This document shows positions 35,635 to 45,450 of a stretch of DNA of 64,000 bases, in pieces; position 1 is the stretch's first letter; the number at the start of each line of letters is the position of its first letter. The notes under the pieces were generated by a model that made no database searches, had not been told where the DNA came from, and saw only the letters and a program-made list of their open reading frames with translations. Origin of the DNA: Channallabes apus. Taxonomy: Eukaryota; Chordata; Actinopteri; Siluriformes; Clariidae. The stretch covers positions 6,559,207 through 6,623,206 of the forward strand of contig CM060127.1 in the NCBI GenBank assembly GCA_030522415.1. Reading direction: 5' to 3'. The position numbers and the translations under genes are program-made.

Positions 35635-35721
35635 AAATGTGATGATTTCCTCACCATGCCTCCAGTGTCTACATTAAGAATGACGGCCATAATCTAATTT
35701 GGAATCATTTTTCAGATATGA
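35635..35721 (+). promoter_or_regulatory. Possible upstream region and splice acceptor of the receptor gene
   Basis: TATAAAT at about 35632 could be a TATA box. TTTTTCAG ending at 35715, six bases before the ATG, has the form of a splice acceptor, in line with the 5'UTR introns common in olfactory receptor genes. Both are inferred. Confidence 0.3.
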
Positions 35722-36666
35722 ATGGATAATGTTACCAGTGTTATGTATTTCACTCTGGAGGGACATGTGGATTTAGAGCATTACAGATACTTGTATTTTA
35801 TATTTACCCTTATAGTTTATATAATGATTATTTGCTTTAATACTGTTATAATTTCTGTTATATACAGAAACAAAAACTTACATGAACCCATGTACATTTT
35901 CATTTCTGCTTTGCTTTGTAATGCTCTCTTGGGAACAACTGCACTTTATCCTAAACTGCTCTTTGACTTATTGTCTTTGAAGCAAATAATTTCATATGGA
36001 GCTTGTATATTTCAGGCATTTTGCATGTCCACATATGTTTCATCAGAGTTTGTGCTGTTATCAGCTATGGCCTATGACAGATTTGTTTCCATCTGCAAAC
36101 CACTACATTATGCAATGATTATAAACTTGCAAGTTGTCAAAAAACTCATATTTTTGTCATGGATTTTGCCTTGTTGTACAATTGGTATAACAATTCTACT
36201 AACATCCCGAATTCAGCTGTGTAAACTTAAATTAAATCGAATATATTGTGATAATTATTCAATTGTAAAATTAAGCTGTACAGAAACATCGCTTAGTAAT
36301 GCTTATGGACTTTTTATTTTCAGCATTACTGTATTTCCTCCAGTGATCTTCATATTCTACTCATATATTCGGATACTCTCTGTGTGTTTAAAGAACTCAA
36401 AAGATTTCAGAAGAAAAGCTCTACAGACCTGTTTACCGCATCTTTTGATTTTCATAATTTTTTCTGTCAACATTTCTTTTGAAATTATAAATTCCAGAAT
36501 AGACTCTCGTCAAATTCCCCACATTATTGCCATGATCCTGTCAGTTGAACATTTACTTATTCCTCCTCTATTCAATCCCATAATGTATGGATTAAAACTG
36601 CAGGAAATTTTGAATAGTATCAAAAGACTGATTTCTTGTAAAAACCAGGATCAAATTTCATTTTAG
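35722..36666 (+). CDS. Olfactory receptor, class A rhodopsin-like GPCR, intact
   Basis: A single-exon frame of 314 aa, the usual olfactory receptor length, with seven hydrophobic segments. Segment 1 is about residues 25-48; the segment-2 start motif NLHEPMYIFI is at about 54-63. A conserved extracellular Cys is at about 95. MAYDRFVSICKPLHY (about 116-130) is the family signature at the end of segment 3, with DRF instead of DRY. SYIRIL follows segment 5, RRKALQTCLPHL opens segment 6, and PPLFNPIMYGL ends segment 7, where most members have NPIIY. NVT near the N-terminus is a glycosylation site. It would act in the plasma membrane of sensory neurons through a G protein. It is the only intact host gene seen; AATAAA occurs near 36824. 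Confidence 0.95.
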   Translation: MDNVTSVMYFTLEGHVDLEHYRYLYFIFTLIVYIMIICFNTVIISVIYRNKNLHEPMYIFISALLCNALLGTTALYPKLLFDLLSLKQIISYGACIFQAFCMSTYVSSEFVLLSAMAYDRFVSICKPLHYAMIINLQVVKKLIFLSWILPCCTIGITILLTSRIQLCKLKLNRIYCDNYSIVKLSCTETSLSNAYGLFIFSITVFPPVIFIFYSYIRILSVCLKNSKDFRRKALQTCLPHLLIFIIFSVNISFEIINSRIDSRQIPHIIAMILSVEHLLIPPLFNPIMYGLKLQEILNSIKRLISCKNQDQISF

Positions 36667-37301
36667 ATATATACTGTATATAGTAAATGTTTCTTCAGAG
36701 TAGTTGTTAACTATATGTGATTATATGAGATGTATGTTGATTAATTCGGTGTGTAACTATAATTAAAAAAAAAAACATTATCATTCTTAATTGTGCAATC
36801 AAGTTCTCACCATAATTAAATCAATAAAAAATAAAATCACACAAAATCTTTCATTACAATAATAATACAATTTAATAAGGTATACCCCTGAAAAATTCAG
36901 CTAATAAACCCAGGGGAAAAAACTGAAAATAGTCTACCATGTTTCCCAAACCATGATCTTCATTGTCCATTGTCCATTATCAAAGTGTGATATGGAGTCT
37001 TTTAGAAATAATTGCATGTGCTTTAGGCTGGCATATCAGAGAATATCTATAACCTATAGAATGTGATTTTCGGGAACAGCAACACTTCCACTTCTACTAT
37101 ACCGACATATTAACAAGCAAGGCCACTCTGGTTTTACATTCCTATGAATAATTTACAGTGCATATTTAGCAAAATCAAAACATGAACTGACTTTTTTTTA
37201 TTGTATATTCAAATTCCCCATTAACAGCAGTTTAAGATTATCTGTATGCATATTTTAATTACATTTATATAGTGTAATTATATAATAATATGTTATTATA
37301 A

Positions 37302-37428
37302 TGTTCATTCATTCATTCATTCATTCATTCATCTTCTATACCGCTTAATCCTGTGTTCAGGGTCGCGGGGGACCTGGAGCCTATCCCAGGAGACTTCGGG
37401 CACTAGGCAGGGTACACCCTGGACAGGG
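37302..37428 (-). repeat. (ATGA)n-tailed retroposon, 3' fragment
   Basis: Starts with (ATTC)n and reads GGGGGACCTGGAGCCTATCC and GGTACACCCTGGACAGGG, the reverse complement of 13900-14019. Confidence 0.85.
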
Positions 37429-37511
37429 TTATTATAATGTTGAAGTATTATATTCTTGGGTTTCAAAAATGTATTGAGTGATGTACAGTACAGTAGGTTC
37501 TGAAAGATATT

Positions 37512-37600
37512 CCACTGATGGGGCCCTTGAGCAAGGCCCTTAACCCTTCTCAGATGTATAATGAGATAAAATGTAAGTCGGATAACTCTGGATACGGTTA
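37512..37600 (+). repeat. tRNA-derived SINE, 3' fragment
   Basis: CTTGAGCAAGGCCCTTAACC and ATGTATAATGAGATAAAATG match the body of the SINE at 18689-18832; the tRNA head is absent. Confidence 0.8.
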
Positions 37601-37906
37601 TCAAAATGGATTAGTTTAGATTAGATTCTACTTTGTCACTGCAAATGTAGATACAACAAAATACAGTTACCCTCTAACCAGAAGTGCATTTTTGCAGTGC
37701 AGTATAATTTGTGTAACCCTGCTATGGGTAAGTACACACTAGGTTTGCTTATGTACTGTATATACAGTAATTATATACAATGGTCTATCCCCTAAATGAA
37801 CAACTCACTTAATGTTATGTTAGGGTCTAAAATTAAGAAAAACCAACCACTTGCATACAATATAACACTTGTATTATTTGAACAACAAATAAATAACAAA
37901 TTCAAT

Positions 37907-37957
<51 letters not shown>

Positions 37958-38833
37958 CAGTATAGGTGTATTACTGGATGAATTAAGGATCAGCAGTTCT
38001 GTCCATTCAGTTCACATTGCTGAGCTCAGATCAGTACCAATTTACAAGTTCCTTTAGATTCCAAGTAAATAAAGTTCCTAGAAAAATAATTCCATAGGTC
38101 GTATTTGTACAGTCCTACTGAAGACTGGATGTAAGGACGTTCTGCACTAACCAATTGAAGGTCATCAATTCAAACTGGGTGGCTCGCCATCTTCTATCCA
38201 GAACAGGAATTCTAATGAACCAAAAAATAAAACTGGCCTATATAAAAACAGGCACATGTATATCACTTAAATAGTTTGCAACAATTCCTGAATTCTTCTG
38301 ATAATCACAGAGAATGATGCACACATTTAGATGATGTACAATTAACTAAAATAACCATTAATAAATCAAACAAGTCCAAATAATTAAACAGATCCTGTTA
38401 TATGTTCCATATTAATATATTCAGACATGGATTACAATGTTAAATTATAATACAGCAATTAGCATTCTCCATTACACACATGCTAACATAAAAAATACCA
38501 TGTACTTTCTCAGTATTCACAGCCAATGCAATGAAATTACGGTTATTAATGGTTAAATACAACATAAAACACAGAATAACTCAAAATATAACTATCCTAC
38601 AATCCTACATGTGATTATAAATCCGTACTCACCGAGATTCAATAAATGTTTTCCAATCCCAACTAACAAAAATACAATGAACAATACTTTGGCACCTCCA
38701 GATGCATAAGCTCCTCTTTTCCTAATTTTGCACACTAGCAACAACAATTTGGCTAAGTTTATGCAGCTTAATAGTTCTGTAATACTAGCTCACAATCTCC
38801 ATTACAATCTCCCACTGCACGTTTGCACACAGT

Positions 38834-39083
38834 CTATTTTGGGCTGTTCCCTATCTCCAAAGTGGACTCTCTGATAACCTTGTCAAAACATTTTTTTTTA
38901 TCCTTTTCAGCTACTTTCTTTGCATTTTGGATTGCAATTTTATAGCTGTGCTCCAGCCTGTCCTTCAGATTCTTCACATATTGAGAATGAGAAGAGGTTC
39001 TAGCATGATTGACTGGCAGTCCAAAGGCAATTTCAATTGGTAGCCTTGGTTGTCGACCAAACATTAACTCATACGGTGAGAAG
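38834..39083 (-). pseudogene. Older gypsy integrase C-terminal part (right of nested insertion)
   Basis: On the minus strand, TGFSPYELMFGRQPRLPIE is the conserved segment after the integrase core. A Lys-rich region follows and the frame ends at 38834. It is the continuation of the frame at 44243-44340; the sushi-like element sits exactly between them. The element is truncated after this point. Confidence 0.85.
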
Positions 39084-39088
39084 CCAGT
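39084..39088. repeat. Target-site duplication CCAGT (left)
   Basis: CCAGT precedes the 5' LTR and recurs at 44243-44247 after the 3' LTR. Confidence 0.95.
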
Positions 39089-39469
39089 TGTCATACACAC
39101 CCAATCTGCGCCCGGCACTAGGACCCGGAAGTAAGACGGGCGCAAAACCAGGAAGTATAAAAGAGGTAAACAAACGATAGCTTACCGCTCAGTCATTGAG
39201 TTCGGCCCATGTCAGCTCCAGGTATCGTTTCAGCAAACCGTGAGTACTCACATGTTGGTTCCGTTGTCTTTGCTATTGTGTGTGTATTTTTAGGACGCGG
39301 GTTAAATTTGTGTTTTTCCCTTGCTCCGTTTTTGTGAGAGTCCTTAAACTAAATCGCGTGGCTATCCTGCCTACTCGCTTCTTTCCGCGTTTGGGTTTAT
39401 CCTCCACGCTACATTGGGCTAACCGCTAAAGCTACGTCTTCTGGTCACCTCAGGTTAGTCCATCTGACA
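39089..39469 (+). repeat. 5' LTR with promoter
   Basis: TGTCATACACACCC to CATCTGACA. TATAAAAG at 39156-39163 lies 32 bp before CTCAGTCATT (39188-39197), which fits the RNA 5' end. ACCGTGAGTACTC near 39237 resembles a splice donor, but its use is unknown. Confidence 0.93.
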
Positions 39470-39470
39470 G

Positions 39471-39480
39471 AATGACTGAG
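39471..39480 (+). promoter_or_regulatory. Self-priming primer-binding site overlapping the gag start
   Basis: AATGACTGAG starts one base after the LTR and is the perfect complement of CTCAGTCATT (39188-39197), the expected first bases of the RNA. No tRNA-like primer site is present. Self-priming by the RNA 5' end is known for yeast Tf1 and proposed for sushi relatives. Here the gag ATG (39472) lies inside the site. Confidence 0.8.
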
Positions 39481-40521
39481 CCCTCCGCGGTAAACCCAGC
39501 GGATTATGCGAGTCTCTGCGACGTTGTAGATCAGCATGCGGCGCTCATTAATCAGCTAACCGGGGATCTCGCTTCTCTCCGCCGCGAGGTCGCTGAGCTC
39601 CGGCGGGAGAATGCGGGTCTCCGCGCAGCTGTTGATGACGTCACTGCTCGATCGCACGCCGCGGAGGCCGCGACGCCGCATCATCCCCCCCCCCCTCCTT
39701 CTGATGTTTTTCTTTCTCTACCAGAGAAGTGGAATGGCACGGACGGGAAGTGCAGCGTTTTTCTGACAGCTCTCGATCTGGTGTTTGAGTTCAATGCCAC
39801 CAAGTACTCCACCGATCGCCTTCGCATTGCTCTTCTCGTCTCGTTGCTAAAAGGGCAGGCAGCTGAGTGGGCCACGGCAGTTCTACAGGCAGATACGGAC
39901 ACCGCCCACTCTTACAATGAGTTCACCCACCAACTCAAACTCACCTTTGAACACCCAGCGGGCGAGGTGGAGACCGACACCAGGCTTTATCACCTGAGGC
40001 AGGGAGGATTGCCCGTGAGCCGCTATACGGCCGAATTTCGAACTCTCGCCGTTCAAACCACGTGGGGCGACGCAGCGCTCCGGACATCCTACTACGAGGG
40101 ACTGGCTTCGCGAATCAAGGACGAACTAGCCGGGCGAGAGCTTCCTGCGACCCTAGAGGGCCTGATCCAATTAGCTCTCCGGATCGACCAGCGCCTCCTC
40201 TCTCGTCCGAGGCCCGCCCCTCGCACCCTGCCACCTGCACCCACCTTCGCCGTTACCACTTCACGACCCGCACCCGCCTTCACCGTCACCACTCCACGTC
40301 CCGCGGACTCCGTCACCTACACCACCCCGGGATATGTCGGTTCTCCACCTCCTGCCGTGGTTGACACCGGAGCCGGGGAACCCATGCAACTAGGACGCGC
40401 CTCCTTGACCGCTGCAGAACGGGAGAGACGCTTCCGTGAGGGGCTCTGTGCCTATTGCGGGTCAGCCACACATCACCGGGCAACCTGTCCTCACAGACCG
40501 GGAAACGCCCAGGCCCGGTGA
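39472..40521 (+). CDS. gag: Gag of sushi-like element
   Basis: 349 aa beginning [12 protein letters not shown]. Residues 25-66 form a coiled coil ([20 protein letters not shown]). The capsid-like core follows from about residue 80 ([20 protein letters not shown] to [15 protein letters not shown]). Pro-rich sequence at about 245-300 leads to one CCHC zinc knuckle, [14 protein letters not shown], near residue 325. The start two bases after the LTR is supported by the whole frame. It would assemble the particle and bind RNA. The stop TGA at 40519 lies just after the slippery site that gives access to pol. Confidence 0.95.
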   Translation: MTEPSAVNPADYASLCDVVDQHAALINQLTGDLASLRREVAELRRENAGLRAAVDDVTARSHAAEAATPHHPPPPPSDVFLSLPEKWNGTDGKCSVFLTALDLVFEFNATKYSTDRLRIALLVSLLKGQAAEWATAVLQADTDTAHSYNEFTHQLKLTFEHPAGEVETDTRLYHLRQGGLPVSRYTAEFRTLAVQTTWGDAALRTSYYEGLASRIKDELAGRELPATLEGLIQLALRIDQRLLSRPRPAPRTLPPAPTFAVTTSRPAPAFTVTTPRPADSVTYTTPGYVGSPPPAVVDTGAGEPMQLGRASLTAAERERRFREGLCAYCGSATHHRATCPHRPGNAQAR

Positions 40522-40545
40522 GAGGAGAGAGATACTCGCCGGGTC
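40500..40545 (+). promoter_or_regulatory. -1 ribosomal frameshift signal, PEG10-type heptamer plus stem
   Basis: GGGAAAC at 40500-40506 is in the correct gag phase (G GGA AAC). After a 5-nt spacer, GGCCCGG (40512-40518) can pair with CCGGGTC (40539-40545) across a 20-nt loop. The pol frame is -1 relative to gag and is open from here. The same heptamer drives frameshifting in PEG10, a domesticated sushi-like gene (established knowledge). Confidence 0.85.
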
Positions 40546-43500
40546 ACCTTCGTCTCTCCGCCATCACCACCAACTCCTCCCGTCTCACGGTTCAGGTAAA
40601 CCTCCAGGTTGGCCACAAACGAGTCCGAAGTGCTGCGTTCATCGACTCCGGGGCAGCAGGTAACTTCATTGACTCTTCATACGCCAAAAAACTGGGGGTA
40701 AAACTCGAGGCGTTATCCCAGCCCGTTCGCATCACATCTGTTGATGGTCGCCCCCTCTCCACCAGCCCAATCAGCACCCGAACCGAACCCATCACCGTCT
40801 CCATCAACCAACACCATGAACAGTTAAAATTTTTCGTCACCTCCATCTCGTCACCACCCATCATCCTTGGTCATCCCTGGCTGCTTCAGCATGACCCTCT
40901 AATCTCCTGGACCCAAAACCGGATCCTCCAGTGGGGTGCGACCTGCAACGAACTATGCCTACGGGCAGCGGCTGGGACGTGCTCTAGGGAGTCCGAGGCC
41001 CCCGACGTCGACACCAACGCTGTCCCCGAGCCATATCGAGACCTGGCGGAGGTCTTCTGTAAACGACGGGCCACCCATCTTCCTCCTCATCGCCCCTACG
41101 ACCTCGCTATTGACCTCCAACCTGGTATGGTTCCACCCCGCGGCCACCTCTATTCGCTCACCTCCACCGAGACTAAGGTGATGGAGGAATACGTCACCAA
41201 CGCCCTGCGCCAAGGCACCATCAGACCATCCTCCTCACCTGCAGCCGCGGGGTTCTTCTTCGTGAAGAAAAAAGGAGGTGAACTTCGCCCCTGTGTCGAC
41301 TATCGGGGGCTCAACAACATCACCGTCAAAAACCGACATCCTCTGCCTCTTACCAACTCAGCCCTGGACGCCCTCTCTGGCGCCACCATTTTTACAAAGT
41401 TGGACCTCCGGAGCGCCTACAACTTGGTGCGCATCAGAGAGGGCGATGAGTGGAAGACGGCCTTCATTACACCCACCGGACATTACGAAACCCTTGTCAT
41501 GCCATTTGGACTGTGCAATGCCCCCGCCGCATTCCAACATCTAATCAACGATGTCCTTCGTGACATGCTCGGCCGGTGGGCATTCGCCTACCTGGATGAT
41601 ATTTTAATCTACTCAAGAACTATGGAAGAACACACCCAGCACGTCAGAGCGGTTCTCAAGAGATTACTCGCCCACCAACTGTACTGTAAGTTGGAAAAGT
41701 GCGCTTTTCACGAGCGCTCCACCACGTTCCTGGGTTTTGTCATCTCGCCCCAGGGTGTGGCCATGGACCCGCAGAAGCTAGAGGTTGTGCGTCATTGGCC
41801 CCTACCCAAGACCCTTAAGCAGCTTCAACGGTTTCTCGGGTTTGCGAATTTCTATCGTCGCTTTATCCGGGGCTACAGTACAGTTGCCGCCCCCCTAACC
41901 GCCCTGACACGTCCTTCACCCCTTCCATTTCACCTCAACCCGGCCGCCATCTCTGCCTTCCGGTCACTGTGTCACCGTTTCACCACTGCACCGATTCTCC
42001 ACCATCCAGATGCCAGTCAACCATTCGTTGTAGAGGTGGATGCTTCAGATGTGGGCGCTGGAGCTATCCTCTCGCAACGAGGTCCAGATCAAAAGCTACA
42101 CCCATGTAGCTTTTTCTCCAGAAAATTTAATCCCACTCAGCAGCGATACGGGGTAGGGGACCGCGAGCTGCTGGCCATAAAGTGGGCTCTGGAGGAATGG
42201 CGTCACTGGCTCCAGGGCGTCAGCGAGCCATTCATAATCTGGACAGACCATCAAAATCTCATCACCATAAAGACAATAAAGCAACTAAACCCACGACAGG
42301 CACGGTGGGCCCTCTTTTTTGAAAATTATAACTTTCACCTCTCATACCGCCCGGGGTCCAAAAACACCAAAGCAGACGCCCTCTCACGACAGCTAGAGGT
42401 GGATCTCCCCCGGACGGACCCCGCGTCGGTTCTTCCCTCCACCAGGATCATCGCCCCCCTCCAACTGGACCTGGAAACGAGAGTCCGCCAGGCACAAGGT
42501 ACAGAGACCGAACCGGCAGGTGTGCCACCTGGACGACTCTTCGTGCCCAAGGTGATTAGACCCGAGGTCCTCCAATGGGGGCACTCATCACCCATCTCAG
42601 GACATCCGGGCACCCGACGATCCCTCCAATTTCTTCAGCGCGACTTCTGGTGGCCGTCCATGACGAGGGACGTCCGAGAGTTCGTTCAGGCATGCCCCGT
42701 GTGCGCCAGGGCCAAAAGCTCCAATCAACCAACTCCGGGAGAACTACAACCACTCCCAGTTCCTCGACGGCCCTGGACGCACATCGCCGTCGACTTCATC
42801 ACGGGCCTGCCGGCCTCCGAAGGAAAGGACACCATCCTCACAATCGTGGATCGGTTCTCTAAAACCGTGCATCTGGTGGCTCTCGCCGGACTCCCGTCAG
42901 CTAAGGAGACAGCAGAGTTGATATTAGAGCACGTAGTCCGTCTGCATGGGTTCCCCAAGGACATCGTCTCGGACAGAGGGCCCCAGTTCACAGCCCGGTT
43001 CTGGAAGGCCTTCTGCCGTCTGATCGACTCCACCTGCAGTCTGTCCTCAGGATACCACCCACAGACTAACGGTCAGACGGAGCGGACCAACCAACAACTG
43101 GAGCGCTATCTGAGATGTTTCGTAGCAGACCGGCAGCGCTCCTGGGCCCGCTACCTCATCTGGGCTGAGTTATCACATAACCTCCACATCTCCTCAGCCA
43201 CCAACCTAAGCCCATTTGAGGTATGTCACGGTTTCCAACCTTCCGTGTTCAACCACCCCGAACCGGAGGTTGATGTACCGTCGGCCCAACAGTTGGTCCG
43301 CAGATGTCGGCGGCTCTGGATCACGACCAACCGGGCCATTCAACGTGCTAACATCCGTTACACCCACCAACACCGCCGTCGACATCCCCCGGGACGACTG
43401 TACCACGTAGGTGACAAGGTATGGCTTTCCTCAAAAAACCTCCACCTTCACACCGAGTCCAAGAAGCTCTCCCCCAGGTTCATCGGACCATACCGCATCA

Positions 43501-43907
43501 CCCACAAAATCAATCCTGTCACCTACCGGCTCCAGCTGCCTGCGGCGCTCCGGATTCACCCAGTATTCCACCTGTCCCAATTCAAACCCTTCATCACCTC
43601 GCCAATGATTCCACCCACCCCCCCAGCTCCTCCTCCCCGGATCATCGACGGCGGTCCCGCCTACACCGTGCGCCGAATCCTCGATTCGCGCCCTCGGGGC
43701 AAAGGTATGCAATACCTGGTAGACTGGGAGGGCTATGGCCCCGAGGAGCGATCTTGGATCCCGGCCCGGTTCATTCTCGACCCTCAGCTAATTCGGGACT
43801 ACCGTCACAGGGTATCCTCCACCCCAGGACCGTCAGGAGCCAGTCCTGGACAGGGGGGTACTGTCATACACACCCAATCTGCGCCCGGCACTAGGACCCG
43901 GAAGTAA
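40506..43907 (+). CDS. pol: Pol of sushi-like element: protease, RT, RNase H, integrase, chromodomain
   Basis: Made as a gag-pol fusion by frameshifting; the open frame begins upstream, near 40455, and runs without a stop. Aspartic protease active site [12 protein letters not shown] is near 40640. RT has [13 protein letters not shown] and the catalytic YLDD near 41589. RNase H has [14 protein letters not shown] near 42030. The integrase zinc finger spans [10 protein letters not shown] to CPVCARAK (about 42584-42716), and the core carries IAVDF (about 42785), SDRGPQF (about 42970) and [10 protein letters not shown] (about 43067). A chromodomain ([17 protein letters not shown]) lies near 43715. 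The frame ends 46 bp inside the 3' LTR. All catalytic residues are present. Confidence 0.95.
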   Translation, partial: RPGPVRGERYSPGHLRLSAITTNSSRLTVQVNLQVGHKRVRSAAFIDSGAAGNFIDSSYAKKLGVKLEALSQPVRITSVDGRPLSTSPISTRTEPITVSINQHHEQLKFFVTSISSPPIILGHPWLLQHDPLISWTQNRILQWGATCNELCLRAAAGTCSRESEAPDVDTNAVPEPYRDLAEVFCKRRATHLPPHRPYDLAIDLQPGMVPPRGHLYSLTSTETKVMEEYVTNALRQGTIRPSSSPAAAGFFFVKKKGGELRPCVDYRGLNNITVKNRHPLPLTNSALDALSGATIFTKLDLRSAYNLVRIREGDEWKTAFITPTGHYETLVMPFGLCNAPAAFQHLINDVLRDMLGRWAFAYLDDILIYSRTMEEHTQHVRAVLKRLLAHQLYCKLEKCAFHERSTTFLGFVISPQGVAMDPQKLEVVRHWPLPKTLKQLQRFLGFANFYRRFIRGYSTVAAPLTALTRPSPLPFHLNPAAISAFRSLCHRFTTAPILHHPDASQPFVVEVDASDVGAGAILSQRGPDQKLHPCSFFSRKFNPTQQRYGVGDRELLAIKWALEEWRHWLQGVSEPFIIWTDHQNLITIKTIKQLNPRQARWALFFENYNFHLSYRPGSKNTKADALSRQLEVDLPRTDPASVLPSTRIIAPLQLDLETRVRQAQGTETEPAGVPPGRLFVPKVIRPEVLQWGHSSPISGHPGTRRSLQFLQRDFWWPSMTRDVREFVQACPVCARAKSSNQPTPGELQPLPVPRRPWTHIAVDFITGLPASEGKDTILTIVDRFSKTVHLVALAGLPSAKETAELILEHVVRLHGFPKDIVSDRGPQFTARFWKAFCRLIDSTCSLSSGYHPQTNGQTERTNQQLERYLRCFVADRQRSWARYLIWAELSHNLHISSATNLSPFEVCHGFQPSVFNHPEPEVDVPSAQQLVRRCRRLWITTNRAIQRANIRYTHQHRRRHPPGRLYHVGDKVWLSSKNLHLHTESKKLSPRFIGPYRITHKINPVTYRLQLPAALRIHPVFHLSQFKPFITSPMIPPTPPAPPPRIIDGGPAYTVRRILDSRPRGKGMQYLVDWEGYGPEERSWIPARFILDPQLIRDYRHRVSSTPGPSGASPGQGGTVIHTQSAPGTRTRK
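43849..43861 (+). promoter_or_regulatory. Polypurine tract
   Basis: GACAGGGGGGTAC abuts the 3' LTR and would prime plus-strand DNA. The copy at 181-190 has the same G-run. Confidence 0.85.
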
Positions 43908-44242
43908 GACGGGCGCAAAACCAGGAAGTATAAAAGAGGTAAACAAACGATAGCTTACCGCTCAGTCATTGAGTTCGGCCCATGTCAGCTCCAGGTATCG
44001 TTTCAGCAAACCGTGAGTACTCACATGTTGGTTCCGTTGTCTTTGCTATTGTGTGTGTATTTTTAGGACGCGGGTTAAATTTGTGTTTTTCCCTTGCTCC
44101 GTTTTTGTGAGAGTCCTTAAACTAAATCGCGTGGCTATCCTGCCTACTCGCTTCTTTCCGCGTTTGGGTTTATCCTCCACGCTACATTGGGCTAACCGCT
44201 AAAGCTACGTCTTCTGGTCACCTCAGGTTAGTCCATCTGACA
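43862..44242 (+). repeat. 3' LTR
   Basis: 381 bp, same length as the 5' LTR, with no difference found on reading through. It supplies the pol stop codon (43905-43907) and is followed by CCAGT. Confidence 0.95.
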
Positions 44243-45175
44243 CCAGTAACCTAATTTCTTGTACAATTATAAGCATGGGTTAATGGTTTCACAAAGTCAT
44301 GCCAGTGAGTTTTGTCCTTGTCTTGCAGGGTGCCCAACGTACTCAAGAGAGTGTGATTAACAGAATTATCACCCTACAGGGTTTCCCCTAGGATGTTAAG
44401 TGTTCGTGATCACAAGGATATCTTTCATGTTCTGACTATCTGGCTCCAGTGATAAAAAATCCATATACAACAGATCCATGGGTCGGGTAGTGCATATGTT
44501 GACAAGAGGAGCTGCCTTATTAGGCTGAGCTTTCCTTCTGACACATCTTTCACAAGTCTTAATTTTCTTCTCAATGTCCAGAGACATTCTAGGCCAATAA
44601 AATCTGGACCTGACAAGATCGAGAGTCTGTTCAATCCTGAAATGGCCTAGGTCATCATGGAGTTTCTGGAGCACCAAGGATCGAACAACTTCTGGCAATA
44701 CTACCTAGAAAACTGTCTGCCCATCACACATCGGTGTTCTGTACAAGAGTTAATTTCTCAGCTGAAAATGATCCCACTCTCGCAGCATCAACTGGAGATC
44801 AGGACTGTAACCTTTTAAGCTGGTAGGTCTTCCTTCAGACTCCAGAAGTTCTAAAACTTTACTAATGATACGGTCCCCTCTTTGCAGCTTCCTGAGATCT
44901 GCCTGACTGTATTTTTGCAGAAGTGAAACACCGCACTCAATGTCCTGTTCCTCGAAACTAGCTGGAACTGCTGATGACTGCGTTGTTAAGGATTCTACAT
45001 ACCCAGGGTAAGGATTTTGCTCACAGTTTGGACTAATAAAATGCTTTTGACATGTCACTTCAACTGTATATCTGGAAATTTCTCTCAAGGGTCTAGCAGA
45101 AGTCAAGAGATACAAGGTAAATTTCAGAATTTTCTGACTCTCACCCTCTGATATACCATTGTCCTCCAGCACATC
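44243..45175 (-). pseudogene. Older gypsy element: RNase H/integrase linker and integrase N-terminal part
   Basis: Minus frame 45172-44750 is the linker before integrase. Minus frame 44698-44396 has the zinc-binding region (KLHDDLGHFRIEQTLDLV to CERCVRRK) and the start of the catalytic core (MDLLYMDFLSLE). Frame breaks and a stop near 44392 follow, with part of the core lost. The frame reappears at about 44335-44250 just before the nested insertion. Together with 38834-39083 it is one decayed gypsy element without a visible chromodomain. Its upstream part is cut off by the DIRS element at 45177. Confidence 0.8.
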
Positions 45176-45300
45176 ATGAGTTCCCTTTCAAAGGCTTTCT
45201 CTCGATGCTGCGTGAAAACGCTATGGGAACCATTTGTCCTGTTGCCGGTTGTGAAGCATGTGTGCAAACATGGCAAATTTTTTGGCTATATATAACCTGG

Positions 45301-45352
45301 TGACGTCAGGTGACGTCATCTGATTAGACACAGCCGCAGGTTATAAATACTA
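45301..45352 (+). promoter_or_regulatory. Double CRE-like motif and TATA-like box of the DIRS element
   Basis: TGACGTCA occurs at 45301-45308 and again at 45311-45318, the full CREB/ATF palindrome twice, 10 bp apart. TTATAAATA follows near 45344, about 105 bp before the ATG of ORF1 (45451, MAEFKLDIPPC). Confidence 0.6.
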
Positions 45353-45450
45353 GAGAGCCGGTGACAAACCTCAGATCAATTGTCTTCAGCCTTGTTGTGA
45401 GCGTGTCTGTGTTTAAACCAGCAAAATAAGAAAGTGTTTAACTCACCAAT

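Larger units (their letters stand above)
36667..38833. other. Intergenic sequence with small repeats
   Basis: AT-rich. It holds an inverted 3' piece of the (ATGA)n-tailed retroposon (37302-37428), a SINE 3' fragment (37512-37600) and a (TG)n microsatellite (about 37911-37954). No gene is recognised from 37600 to 38833. Confidence 0.6.
39089..44242 (+). mobile_element. Sushi-like Ty3/gypsy retrotransposon, full length, apparently intact
   Basis: 5154 bp with two 381-bp LTRs in which I see no difference, a CCAGT duplication, a self-primer-type binding site, open gag, a -1 frameshift signal, an open pol with chromodomain and a polypurine tract. All parts needed for a Tf1/sushi-type cycle are present, and the identical LTRs imply very recent insertion. 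It inserted into the integrase gene of an older gypsy element on the opposite strand. A second, more diverged family member ends at 561. Confidence 0.95.

Noticed and set aside
37796..37981. Small ORF with a Val/Cys repeat
   Set aside because: It is a (TG)n microsatellite read in frame.
40592..43712. Many antisense and alternate-frame ORFs over the sushi-like element
   Set aside because: GC-rich codons of the real gag-pol open the other frames. None shows a motif.
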